From Methyloceanibacter sp. (lineage in GTDB: Bacteria; Pseudomonadota; Alphaproteobacteria; Rhizobiales; Methyloligellaceae), in NCBI GenBank assembly GCA_022865725.1, contig JALHTP010000024.1, forward strand, positions 1 to 33,204: a DNA stretch of 33,204 nt, given 5' to 3'. The notes under the pieces were generated by a model. The model saw only the letters and a program-made list of their open reading frames with translations. It ran no database searches and had not been told where the DNA came from. Positions within the stretch are counted from its first letter, which is position 1, and each line of letters begins with the position of its first letter. Positions 22,189 to 30,055 of the stretch are shown piece by piece. The translations under genes and the position numbers were made by a program.

Positions 22189-22485
22189 ATGACACATGCG
22201 TTTTCCCGCCGTCCCGTCACGACTGGCCTTGCTGCGGCCGTGGCAGCTATTCCTGCTACAGCGATAGCGACAGCCGCGCCTCGGATTTCACCAGAGGAGC
22301 GCGTGCGCCGGGCATTGGAGGAGGCGAGGCTAGCCTTCGAAGCATACTACCCCGGCGCCACATTCCATCAGGCGACGTGGAATGAGGCGCGGCCGGACAA
22401 GCTTGCAAGCGACAATTCCGTCGCCTGCCTCTTGGTTATCGCCTCGAGCTACTCAGAAGAAGTGGCCCGCGGCAAGAAGCTATGA
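22189..22485 (+). CDS. Hypothetical protein, Tat-like/secreted N-terminus
   Basis: GGAGGGAAGA SD before ATG; MTHAFSRRPVTTGLAAAVAAIPATAIATA. Confidence 0.65.
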   Translation: MTHAFSRRPVTTGLAAAVAAIPATAIATAAPRISPEERVRRALEEARLAFEAYYPGATFHQATWNEARPDKLASDNSVACLLVIASSYSEEVARGKKL

Positions 22486-22574
22486 CCTCCCTCTGGCCCC
22501 GCGTCCGCATTTGGTACGCGACCAAGCTGGTCGATTTTGCTGAGTGGCTTGAGGGCCGGAAGCGGCGGCGATGA
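22482..22574 (+). CDS. 30-aa peptide MTSLWPRVRIWYATKLVDFAEWLEGRKRRR, ATGA-coupled to preceding ORF
   Basis: Start overlaps the stop of the 22189-22485 ORF; basic amphipathic composition. Confidence 0.5.
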   Translation: MTSLWPRVRIWYATKLVDFAEWLEGRKRRR

Positions 22575-22655
22575 GCCTGCGGGTTAGCGCCCTCGCCCAG
22601 CTTCGTGTATAAAGGTCTCGGCGTCTGGTTTTCCCGGCGCCCCCGCATGCGATAC

Positions 22656-22793
22656 CTAGAACCCCAGTCGCTTCGGCTGGGGTTCTTTATTGGAGGGCAA
22701 TTGATCCTTCCCCACGATAGCAGCGACGAGGAGAGCGACCACCACATTTGCGGCGATCACAGCCAAAAGCACTGTGGAATACAAAAGCAGCAT
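22656..22793 (-). CDS. 45-aa single-TM micro-protein MLLLYSTVLLAVIAANVVVALLVAAIVGKDQLPSNKEPQPKRLGF
   Basis: GGGAG SD before ATG; hydrophobic helix then basic tail; below ORF-track length cut-off. Confidence 0.55.
   Translation of the reverse strand: MLLLYSTVLLAVIAANVVVALLVAAIVGKDQLPSNKEPQPKRLGF
22659..22689 (+). terminator. Intrinsic terminator
   Basis: GAACCCCAG-TCGCTTCGG-CTGGGGTTC then TTTATT. Confidence 0.75.
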
Positions 22794-22866
22794 TGCTCCC
22801 TGAGCAGCATGCTCCCTCGCATTCCACAACTAGCTTTGCGTGAGCTTGGTTCCAGGGGAGCAAGGA

Positions 22867-22897
22867 GGCGTCGGCTTCGGCCGGCGCCCTTTTTGTT
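22867..22897 (+). terminator. UUCG-tetraloop intrinsic terminator (copy 1)
   Basis: GGCGTCGGC-TTCG-GCCGGCGCC then CTTTTTGTTG. Confidence 0.85.
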
Positions 22898-23049
22898 GTA
22901 GGGTCAAACGTTGGTTCCCATCCTCCCGCCAAAATAAGGCGCTCGACAATCGAACTGAAAGGTCCACACTCGACCATCACCGGCCCGCGTCCCCCAGGCG
23001 CCGGTGGCTGAGAGCCTAAGACTCCCGCCTGCAAAGCATGGAGGGAGCT

Positions 23050-23289
23050 ATGGGCTCTCGAAACCCCCCACCCAATTTGTATGACCCGGCGCTGCTAGCC
23101 GCGGTAGAGCAGGCATTCGACGCCACTTGGACGGTGCTAGAGGCTCGCGAGCCGTTTCGCGATTTCGATAAGGACAATGAATTGAAGACTGAGCTGAGTC
23201 ACAAGCTCAACGCTCTTGCTGCCGACGGTGTGACTGATGCCATTGAGCTTCGAGAGTGGGCCCTTGAGGGCTTATCAGGCCATCGGTGA
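23050..23289 (+). CDS. Small hypothetical protein
   Basis: GGAGGGA SD; MGSRNPPPNLYDPALLAAVEQAFDATWTVLEAREPF... Confidence 0.65.
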   Translation: MGSRNPPPNLYDPALLAAVEQAFDATWTVLEAREPFRDFDKDNELKTELSHKLNALAADGVTDAIELREWALEGLSGHR

Positions 23290-23314
23290 TCTCGCCGAGC
23301 GGATTGTGATGCGC

Positions 23315-23515
23315 TTAGCCTTTGGGCCGCGCCGCGCGGGGGTTGTTTCTCTGCTCGCGCGCCATGTTCAAAAGCTGGTCAGAGCGTTTGCCTTTGGTGT
23401 CGATTCCAAGACGCTTTAGCTCAGTCTCAGCATCAGCAACAAGCTGAGCCATTTTCGGCGGGGCTTTGTCCATGCTGTCAGTATGGGCCTTGAGGCGTCC
23501 TGTTTCTAGGGCCAC
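23315..23515 (-). CDS. Small hypothetical protein (GTG 23515 or ATG 23473 start)
   Basis: MDKAPPKMAQLVADAETELKRLGIDTKGKRSDQLLNMAREQRNN; weak SD. Confidence 0.4.
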   Translation of the reverse strand: MALETGRLKAHTDSMDKAPPKMAQLVADAETELKRLGIDTKGKRSDQLLNMAREQRNNPRAARPKG

Positions 23516-23558
23516 GAAAGCCCTGCCACATCGCAGCCCAACCTTCCTTTAGCCCGCT

Positions 23559-23681
23559 TCACTTAATCAGGCACTCAACCCATTCCGCGCCGAGCATATC
23601 GGTCATAGAACACTGACGCCGCACGCTTTGGGCAGCGAACGCGACGATAAGCACTATTAGAAATCCAGCGAGAAGGCGCAT
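23559..23681 (-). CDS. 40-aa secreted micro-peptide MRLLAGFLIVLIVAFAAQSVRRQCSMTDMLGAEWVECLIK
   Basis: AAGGAG SD before ATG; signal peptide; two Cys in mature part. Confidence 0.55.
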   Translation of the reverse strand: MRLLAGFLIVLIVAFAAQSVRRQCSMTDMLGAEWVECLIK

Positions 23682-23791
23682 TGCTTCGCTCCTTCCCCGT
23701 CATGCCGTCCCGGACTTTAGTCTCCGTTGGTCGAAAGCTGAAACTCGAATCAAATTCACCTTCAATGAAGTGTTAATTGGAATGCCTACCG

Positions 23792-24019
23792 ATGGCTCGC
23801 CGCTTTAAACCGCCTTGGACCACCGAACGAATTTCTGGCGGGTATGTCGTGAAGGACGGGACCGGACAGGCGCTCGCCTATGTCTACGCCCGCGAGAAGC
23901 GCGCCGATGCAGACATTGCGAAGGTGCTCACGATGGACGAGGCGCGACGGGTGGCGAGCAGCATCGCCAAGCTGCCGGCGCTGTTAGGCGCGGCGGATCA
24001 ATCAGCCCCTATTTCTTGA
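23792..24019 (+). CDS. Small Rhizobiales-type conserved hypothetical (RRFKPPWTTERISGGYVVKDGTGQALAYVYAREK)
   Basis: Recognised small-protein family pattern; ends DEARRVASSIAKLPALL. Confidence 0.75.
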   Translation: MARRFKPPWTTERISGGYVVKDGTGQALAYVYAREKRADADIAKVLTMDEARRVASSIAKLPALLGAADQSAPIS

Positions 24020-24071
24020 CCTGCACTGATACGCAGAAGGCGCCGCGCGGGGAGGCTGGGCGCTCGCGGGA

Positions 24072-24248
24072 CTAAACGTCCCGAAACACGTTACCGGCAG
24101 CAAGCACTGCATAAGCCACCAACAAAATAGTGAAGCCGGTGCGGCTAAACGGAACTTCGATATGTGCGTAGTGAACGACGACCGCGAACAACGCGAGGAC
24201 GGCTGACGCAATGAAAGTAATCACCTTGGGTGCTGATAGATCAAGCAT
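24072..24248 (-). CDS. 58-aa two-TM small membrane protein MLDLSAPKVITFIASAVLALFAVVVHYAHIEVPFSRTGFTILLVAYAVLAAGNVFRDV
   Basis: GGGGGAG SD before ATG; two hydrophobic helices; missed by ORF track length cut-off. Confidence 0.75.
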   Translation of the reverse strand: MLDLSAPKVITFIASAVLALFAVVVHYAHIEVPFSRTGFTILLVAYAVLAAGNVFRDV

Positions 24249-24347
24249 CGCTCCCCCTTTTCAGCCCGGCCAGTGGGCTTGAAAGGTCAGTTTAGCTTCG
24301 CCCGCACGATAAAGCGATAGTCCATCGGTCGCATGCTTCGGTGATGA

Positions 24348-24378
24348 GGCGTCGGCTTCGGCCGGCGCCCTATTTATG
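24348..24378 (+). terminator. UUCG-tetraloop intrinsic terminator (copy 2)
   Basis: GGCGTCGGC-TTCG-GCCGGCGCC then CTATTTAT; arms identical to copy 1. Confidence 0.7.
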
Positions 24379-24546
24379 TCCGCCATGTCGCAACTGATGA
24401 AGTGCGTGGAGATCTGCCTCCGAAAGCCACACCCACCGCTCGCTGCCGGCTGGCGCCCAAAGATTGCAGGTCAAGCACCCGACAAGGCGTTGGCCGCGAT
24501 TGTCTATCTCGACAAGCTCTTGCTCACAGTTATGACAGCGACCCAT
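24370..24546 (-). CDS. 58-aa zinc-ribbon-like small protein MGRCHNCEQELVEIDNRGQRLVGCLTCNLWAPAGSERWVWLSEADLHALHQLRHGGHK
   Basis: Two CxxC knuckles; true start inside the longer 24370-24960 ORF. Confidence 0.75.
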   Translation of the reverse strand: MGRCHNCEQELVEIDNRGQRLVGCLTCNLWAPAGSERWVWLSEADLHALHQLRHGGHK

Positions 24547-24582
24547 GACGCTACCCTCGCAGGGGGATGTGACCGAATGAGG

Positions 24583-24613
24583 GGAGCTCGCTTCGGCCGG
24601 CGCCCTTTTTGTT
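24583..24613 (+). terminator. Degenerate UUCG terminator (copy 3)
   Basis: GGAGCTCGC-TTCG-GCCGGCGCC then CTTTTTGTTG; 3' arm and tail identical to copy 1, 5' arm mismatched. Confidence 0.5.
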
Positions 24614-24748
24614 GTAGGCGGGTGCGGGGCAATGAGAGGTCCGCTGCGAGGACGGAGCACCCGCTTACACTGCCCCGGTGGCTGCGTGAGCTGTGATACT
24701 ATTCCCCGAAGAGGCGCAAAAACGGTGGGGTGGACAGGGGAGATAAAT

Positions 24749-24874
24749 ATGCGCAATTGCCGAATTCTACTTGTGCTAATCGGAGCTATCGTCGTGCTCC
24801 TGCTAGCTGAACAATCTGCTTCTGCAGATTGCAGTGGATTAAGACGGGGGCCCCTTTCAAGATGCTTGGCGTAA
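24749..24874 (+). CDS. 41-aa secreted micro-peptide MRNCRILLVLIGAIVVLLLAEQSASADCSGLRRGPLSRCLA
   Basis: AGGGGAG SD; signal peptide; short two-Cys mature peptide. Confidence 0.55.
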   Translation: MRNCRILLVLIGAIVVLLLAEQSASADCSGLRRGPLSRCLA

Positions 24875-25032
24875 CAAAGAAAGCTAGCAGAACAGCACAG
24901 GCTAGAAGGAATAGCTAAAGCTGCTTCACACCAAAGAGCCGGGGGTGACAACGCAGACATGCCAATTGATCAAGGGGGAGTTAGTCTGCGGCGCGCCTCA
25001 TCCTCAGTGAGCACGGGCACCCTTTGTCCTCC

Positions 25033-25092
25033 GGACAGATCGCCAGCAACATCGCCAAGCTGCCGACGTTGCTTAAGCCCAAAGCGGATTGA
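25033..25092 (+). pseudogene. C-terminal remnant of a paralog of the 23792-24019 family
   Basis: GQIASNIAKLPTLLKPKAD* resembles RVASSIAKLPALLGAAD of the intact copy; no family N-terminus upstream. Confidence 0.6.
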
Positions 25093-25341
25093 CGGGCGCT
25101 TCAGTCAGAAACGGTAGCCGAATAGTCCAGAGCCACAAGCCGCCCGCTAAGACAGCCCCAATCCGATTTTTTGAACTCAAAGGGGCACCCGTCGGGGCGC
25201 AGCAGCAAAACGCACTTTCACAAAGTCATAAACCGCGGTCGCCGGTCGTCGGAGCCTGGACACTCGCCTCTGGTGAGGCCTAGGCTCCGCGCAAGCGACG
25301 CAAGATCACTTGCGGTCCTTGGTGGACCGCGGTCGACAGGG

Positions 25342-25374
25342 AAGGGCTGCCCTCACGGGCGGCCCTTCTTTTTT
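25342..25374 (+). terminator. Strong intrinsic terminator
   Basis: AAGGGCTGCCC-TCAC-GGGCGGCCCTT then CTTTTTT. Confidence 0.85.
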
Positions 25375-25453
25375 GCGGAGTTCGAGGCCTAAGGACCTCC
25401 CCCGCCGGCTTCATTGAAAGATTGTTCAGACCCTTGGCCGCATTTTAGGGGCC

Positions 25454-26233
25454 ATGGGGGTGAGGGTTGCGTATCTCGTAGCAGGCATTGCCATCGCTGC
25501 ATGCCTGGGGACGCTGGTGGGGTGTGGGGGCGGAGGGACCTTCAACTCCGGCCGGCGCGCGCCCTGGCGCGGCCAGGCCGAGCAAGCCTGCCTCGCAGGC
25601 GGCGCGGTGCAGGCTTCGGCCTACGTCCGCCCCATGGCAGCGATCGACGGGCCCGGTGTTTGCGGGCTGGAGCGGCCGCTTCAAGTCTCGGGTCTGCTCG
25701 GAGGGCGGGTCGGGATCTCTCCTGCGGCGACGATCGACTGCCCGCTGACCGCGGCGCTCGATCGCTGGGTCGCGGCGTCGGTGCAGCCGGCGGCGCGCCG
25801 GTATTTCGGCAGTCGCGTGGTCGAAATCCGGCAGATCGCCTCTTATGGCTGCCGCGGCCGCAACGGCAACAGTTTCGGCAACATCTCGGAGCACGCCTTC
25901 GGCAACGCGCTCGATATGGCCGCATTCCGCCTGGCGAACGGCGAAGACATTGTCGTGGCAAAAGCCTGGTGGCGGGGCACGCAGCGCGAGCGGGCATTCT
26001 TGCAGGAATTGTTCGCGGGCGCTTGCGCGGAATTCTACACCGTGCTCGGACCGGGTAGCGACCGCTACCACTACAACCACATCCATGTGGACCTCCTGGT
26101 CTCCAATGCCAGGAACGGGCGTCACTACTGCCAGCCAGCCCCAGGGCGCGTACCGGTGGCGGAGGCGCCGAGCGATCCGAAAGCCACGGCCTCCGTCAGC
26201 CTGATCCCGTTCGTCGGTCCGGGCACGGACTGA
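25454..26233 (+). CDS. Extensin-like C-terminal domain lipoprotein
   Basis: Lipobox LVGC; SEHAFGNALDMAAFRLANGEDI, YHYNHIHVDLL metal-site-like motifs. Confidence 0.87.
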   Translation: MGVRVAYLVAGIAIAACLGTLVGCGGGGTFNSGRRAPWRGQAEQACLAGGAVQASAYVRPMAAIDGPGVCGLERPLQVSGLLGGRVGISPAATIDCPLTAALDRWVAASVQPAARRYFGSRVVEIRQIASYGCRGRNGNSFGNISEHAFGNALDMAAFRLANGEDIVVAKAWWRGTQRERAFLQELFAGACAEFYTVLGPGSDRYHYNHIHVDLLVSNARNGRHYCQPAPGRVPVAEAPSDPKATASVSLIPFVGPGTD

Positions 26234-26385
26234 CCGAAAAGCTGCACACTGTGGCAGGATCGCAACGTTCAAGCCGCGTAAGACCAAGTATGATTGTCGA
26301 GTCGGGGGGACCGCACCAAGCGAGCGCGAACAAGGCGTGACCGCGGCCATGAGCTTTTGGGCTCAGGCAGATTGGAGGGGCGACG

Positions 26386-26607
26386 ATGGCGGCCGAATCA
26401 TTGGTGCAGATGCTTGAAGAGATCGCCGTCGGCCTCAAGGCCGGAGATGAGGAGATCTATGGCTGGCTCCGCCAGCAGCTCAAAGAGTGCGGCGCCAGCG
26501 AAATCTCCGTCGAGCTTGCCATGGGAGTGATCGCGAGGCTCTTGCCCGAAGAGGCGCAAGGCAATCTCGAGGCGGCCCAACAGCACGCGCGGCGCTGGGC
26601 GCACTAG
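26386..26607 (+). CDS. Small hypothetical protein
   Basis: GGAGGGG SD and ATG; MAAESLVQMLEEIAVGLKAGDEEIYGWLRQQLKECGASEISVELAMG. Confidence 0.6.
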   Translation: MAAESLVQMLEEIAVGLKAGDEEIYGWLRQQLKECGASEISVELAMGVIARLLPEEAQGNLEAAQQHARRWAH

Positions 26608-26614
26608 CCTCCAC

Positions 26615-27643
26615 CTAAAAGAACGTCAGCGGGCGAGAGGCCATAGCCTTGTGAAGCCGCTCCCATTCCGTCTCGCCGCCGGGAAGCCCGAAGCGCAGCC
26701 ATGAAGGATGCTCGGCGAAGCGGCGGACCAGGATGCCGTTCTCGCCGAGATGCTGGAAGAGTTGAGCCGCCTCCTTGGTCCGCGCCAGGCGAAACAGCGA
26801 CGTTCCGCCGACGATCTCGAGTCCTGCTTCAGCCAGCAAGACGTCGAGCCTTAAAGCTGCCTCAGCCAGCGAGGCGCGGGTAGCTGTTTTCCATGCCGTG
26901 TCGGCCAAGGCCTCTGCACCGATGGCGAGCGCCGCGCCGGAGACTGGCCAGGGTCCGAGCGCCGCGGCGATCCGAGCGGCGATGCTCGGCGCCGCAATGG
27001 CAAAGCTCAGCCGCAATCCTGCAAGCCCGTAGAACTTGCCGAAGGAGCGGAGCACCACGATGTTATCGTGCTCGGCCTGAGCGCTGAGACTCGCGCCCTC
27101 GGGCGCGACATCCATGAAGGCCTCGTCGACAACAAGAAGTCCGCCGCGCCGCCGCAAACGGTCGGCGAGCGCGAGCAGCGCATCCTTGGCGACGACGCGT
27201 CCATCGGGATTGTTCGGATTGACGACGATGGCGATGCGGGCGTCTGCGAGCTGCCCGACCTCGGCAACTTCCACCACAGTGTGGCCGGCAAGCTCAGCCA
27301 CGCGTCCATGCTCGGCGTAAGTGGGCGCAAGCACCGCCGCCCGGCCGCGCGCCAGCAGGAAGGCCGTTTGCGCCACCAGAATCTGCGAGCCTGGCGCCAC
27401 CACCACATGGGAGGCTGACGGGGCGCCATAGGCTTTCGCGGCGATCGTGGCGAGATCGGCGAGAGCGGCAGGCTGAGGCAACCGCGTATAGACATCCAAC
27501 GGGAACTCCGCGATCGGATAAGGCTGGGGATTGATCCCGGCCGAAAGATCAAGGAAAGGTTCGGGCGCGCCGGGAAAAAGCTTCCGCGCGGCGCCGAGAT
27601 CGCCGCCATGGGCGAGCGGCGCAGAATGGAGGGGAGGCGTCAT
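26615..27643 (-). CDS. cobC: Threonine-phosphate decarboxylase (aerobic-pathway CobC)
   Basis: HGGDLGAARKLFPGAPEPFLDLSAGINPQPYP; PLP lysine region LRSFGKFYGLAGLRLSFA; GTG 27685 alternative start. Confidence 0.92.
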   Translation of the reverse strand: MTPPLHSAPLAHGGDLGAARKLFPGAPEPFLDLSAGINPQPYPIAEFPLDVYTRLPQPAALADLATIAAKAYGAPSASHVVVAPGSQILVAQTAFLLARGRAAVLAPTYAEHGRVAELAGHTVVEVAEVGQLADARIAIVVNPNNPDGRVVAKDALLALADRLRRRGGLLVVDEAFMDVAPEGASLSAQAEHDNIVVLRSFGKFYGLAGLRLSFAIAAPSIAARIAAALGPWPVSGAALAIGAEALADTAWKTATRASLAEAALRLDVLLAEAGLEIVGGTSLFRLARTKEAAQLFQHLGENGILVRRFAEHPSWLRFGLPGGETEWERLHKAMASRPLTFF

Positions 27644-28607
27644 GGCCGCACCGCTTGCGTTGCTAGCTTTGTTGATCGAGCTCACGGCCGGTTATCCGGA
27701 CCGGCTGATGCAGTCGATCGGCCATCCCGTCACCTGGATGGGCCGGCTGATCGCCTGGCTCGACCGCCATCTGAACCGAGACACTGCCGGCGCGGAAACG
27801 CGCCGCAGGGCAGGGGCCGTGGCATTGCTCGTGCTGCTCAGCGTGGTCGGCGTCGTGGCCTTCGCCATCGAGCAGGTCCTGTTGCTGCTGCCGTTCGGCC
27901 TGGTCGCCGTCGCCATTCTCGCCAGCACCATGCTGGCGCAACGCAACCTGTTCATGCATGTCGCCAGCGTGGCCGATGCGCTCGAAGAGGGCGGCATCGA
28001 CGCCGGCCGCATGGCGGTGGCGCAGATCGTCGGGCGCGATACGGCCATGCTCGACGAGGCCGGCGTCGCGCGCGCGGCAATCGAAAGCTTGGCCGAGAAT
28101 TTCTCCGACGGCGTGGTGGCGCCGACAATCTTCATGGTCATCGCCGGTCTCCCCGGTGCCGCACTGTACAAGGCGATCAACACCGCCGACAGCATGATCG
28201 GCCATCGCAGCGAACGCCACCAGGATTTCGGCAAGACGGCCGCACAGCTCGATGATTTCGTCAATCTCCCAGGCTCGCGGCTCTCGGCGATGCTGATCGT
28301 CGCCGCTGCCGCCATGACCAAGGGCGCCTCGGCCAAAGCGGCCTGGGAAGCGACCTGGCGTGACGGCCCGAAGCACGTTTCGCCCAATGCCGGCTATCCT
28401 GAAGCGGCCATGGCCGGGGCGCTCGGGCTCGCGCTGGGCGGTCCTCGCGCCTATGCGGGCACCGAGATGGATGGCGCTTTCATGGGGAACGGGCGGCGCA
28501 AGGTGGGCGTAGCCGATATCCGCGCGGCGCTCGATCTCTACGCCCGGGCCGACGGCCTCCTCATCGCTATCGTCTGCGTTCTCGCCGCGCTCATCGCGCT
28601 AGGCTGA
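27642..28607 (+). CDS. cobD: Adenosylcobinamide-phosphate synthase (CbiB/CobD)
   Basis: [48 protein letters not shown]. Confidence 0.95.
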   Translation: MAAPLALLALLIELTAGYPDRLMQSIGHPVTWMGRLIAWLDRHLNRDTAGAETRRRAGAVALLVLLSVVGVVAFAIEQVLLLLPFGLVAVAILASTMLAQRNLFMHVASVADALEEGGIDAGRMAVAQIVGRDTAMLDEAGVARAAIESLAENFSDGVVAPTIFMVIAGLPGAALYKAINTADSMIGHRSERHQDFGKTAAQLDDFVNLPGSRLSAMLIVAAAAMTKGASAKAAWEATWRDGPKHVSPNAGYPEAAMAGALGLALGGPRAYAGTEMDGAFMGNGRRKVGVADIRAALDLYARADGLLIAIVCVLAALIALG

Positions 28608-30051
28608 GCAGCCGGTCAATATCGATATTTGCGGCAAGATGGGCCGCGAGCCTGTCGAGCGTCTCCTCGACCAGCGCTTCGTAAGCGATGGCGGTGCCGC
28701 CAGGCGCAAAGCGGGCGAGCCATGCCGCGCGCTGACGATCGTCCGCAAACAGCCCGTGGATGTAGGTGCCGATCACGCGGCCCGAGGCGGACATCGCGCC
28801 CTCGGCGTTCCCATCGGCAAAGCGGGCGAAGGGGCGCGCACAATCGGGGCCCGCGGTCAGCCCCATATGCATCTCGTAGCCGGTGAATGGCGCGCCGTCG
28901 GAAGAGGTGCCCTCGATCTTATCGAGCCGCTTTTCGTTCGCGAGCGTGGTCTCGACATCGAGCAGGCCGAGCCCGGATGCCGACCCGCGCGGCCCTTCGA
29001 CGCCCTCGGAGTCATGGATCGCGCGGCCGAGCATCTGATAGCCGCCGCACAGCCCGAGCACGGTGCCGCCGTGGCGAAGATGCGCGGCGATGTCGATGTC
29101 GAAGCCTGCCTCGCGCAGCGCGGCGAGATCGGCAATGGTCGCCTTGGAGCCGGGAAGGATGACGAGATCGGCATCGCCGGGCAGCGCTTGGCCCGGGCGT
29201 ACGCGCACAAGATCGACGCTCGGCTCGGCGTCGAGCGGGTCGAGATCGTCGAAATTGGCGATATGCGGCAGGATGGGGACCGCGATCTTGATGCGCGCCC
29301 CCTTTTTCACAGGCCGCGCCGCATCGAGAGCGAGCGCATCCTCAGCTGGCAGAAGCCGCGCGCCGGGGAAGAAGGGAACGAGGCCGAGCACCTCCCAGCC
29401 CGTGGCAGCCGCGATCAATGCCATGCCGTTGGCGAAGAGCGCAGGGTCGCCGCGGAATTTGTTGACGAGGAAGCCCACGATCAGCGCGGCATCCTCGGCC
29501 TCGATCACGGCCTTGGTGCCGACCAGGCTGGCGATCACGCCGCCGCGGTCGATGTCGCCGATCAGCACGACGGGCACGTCGGCGGCGCGGGCGAAGCCCA
29601 TATTGGCGATGTCGTTGGCGCGGAGATTGATCTCCGACGCGCTGCCCGCGCCCTCGACCAGCACGATGTCCGCCTCGCCTTTGAGCCTGGCGAAGCTGTC
29701 CAGCACGAACGGCATCAGCTCAGGTTTGAGGCGTTGATAGTCGGCGGCCGAGGCTCGGCCATAGACGCCGCCTTGCACCACGATCTGCGCGCCGATTTCG
29801 CTTTGCGGCTTGAGCAGCACCGGATTCATATGCACGCTGGGCGCCACGCGGGCGGCGCGCGCCTGCAGCGCCTGGGCGCGGCCGATCTCGCCGCCGTCCT
29901 CCGTCACCGCCGCATTGTTCGACATGTTCTGCGGCTTGAAGGGCAGCACCTTCAGCCCGCGCGCGACCAGCGCCCGCGCCAGCCCGGCCACGATCAGCGA
30001 TTTGCCGACATCGGAGCCCGTGCCTTGGAACATGAGCGCGCGGGCGGGCAT
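28591..30051 (-). CDS. cobQ: Cobyric acid synthase
   Basis: [59 protein letters not shown]. Confidence 0.97.
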   Translation of the reverse strand: MPARALMFQGTGSDVGKSLIVAGLARALVARGLKVLPFKPQNMSNNAAVTEDGGEIGRAQALQARAARVAPSVHMNPVLLKPQSEIGAQIVVQGGVYGRASAADYQRLKPELMPFVLDSFARLKGEADIVLVEGAGSASEINLRANDIANMGFARAADVPVVLIGDIDRGGVIASLVGTKAVIEAEDAALIVGFLVNKFRGDPALFANGMALIAAATGWEVLGLVPFFPGARLLPAEDALALDAARPVKKGARIKIAVPILPHIANFDDLDPLDAEPSVDLVRVRPGQALPGDADLVILPGSKATIADLAALREAGFDIDIAAHLRHGGTVLGLCGGYQMLGRAIHDSEGVEGPRGSASGLGLLDVETTLANEKRLDKIEGTSSDGAPFTGYEMHMGLTAGPDCARPFARFADGNAEGAMSASGRVIGTYIHGLFADDRQRAAWLARFAPGGTAIAYEALVEETLDRLAAHLAANIDIDRLLSLAR

Positions 30052-30055
30052 AAGA

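Noticed and set aside
22104-22385. 93-aa plus ORF MAKTLTVARFTAATVFLW...
   Set aside because: Has an SD, but it runs through the terminator hairpin and out of frame across the better-supported 22189 ORF; at most its first codons could be a leader peptide.
22687-23034. 115-aa minus ORF
   Set aside because: Contains the translated terminator (TTKRAPAEAD) and overlaps better-supported micro-ORFs.
21950-25450. CRISPR array or toxin-antitoxin system
   Set aside because: No regularly spaced repeats, and no recognisable toxin, antitoxin or Cas motif among the short ORFs.
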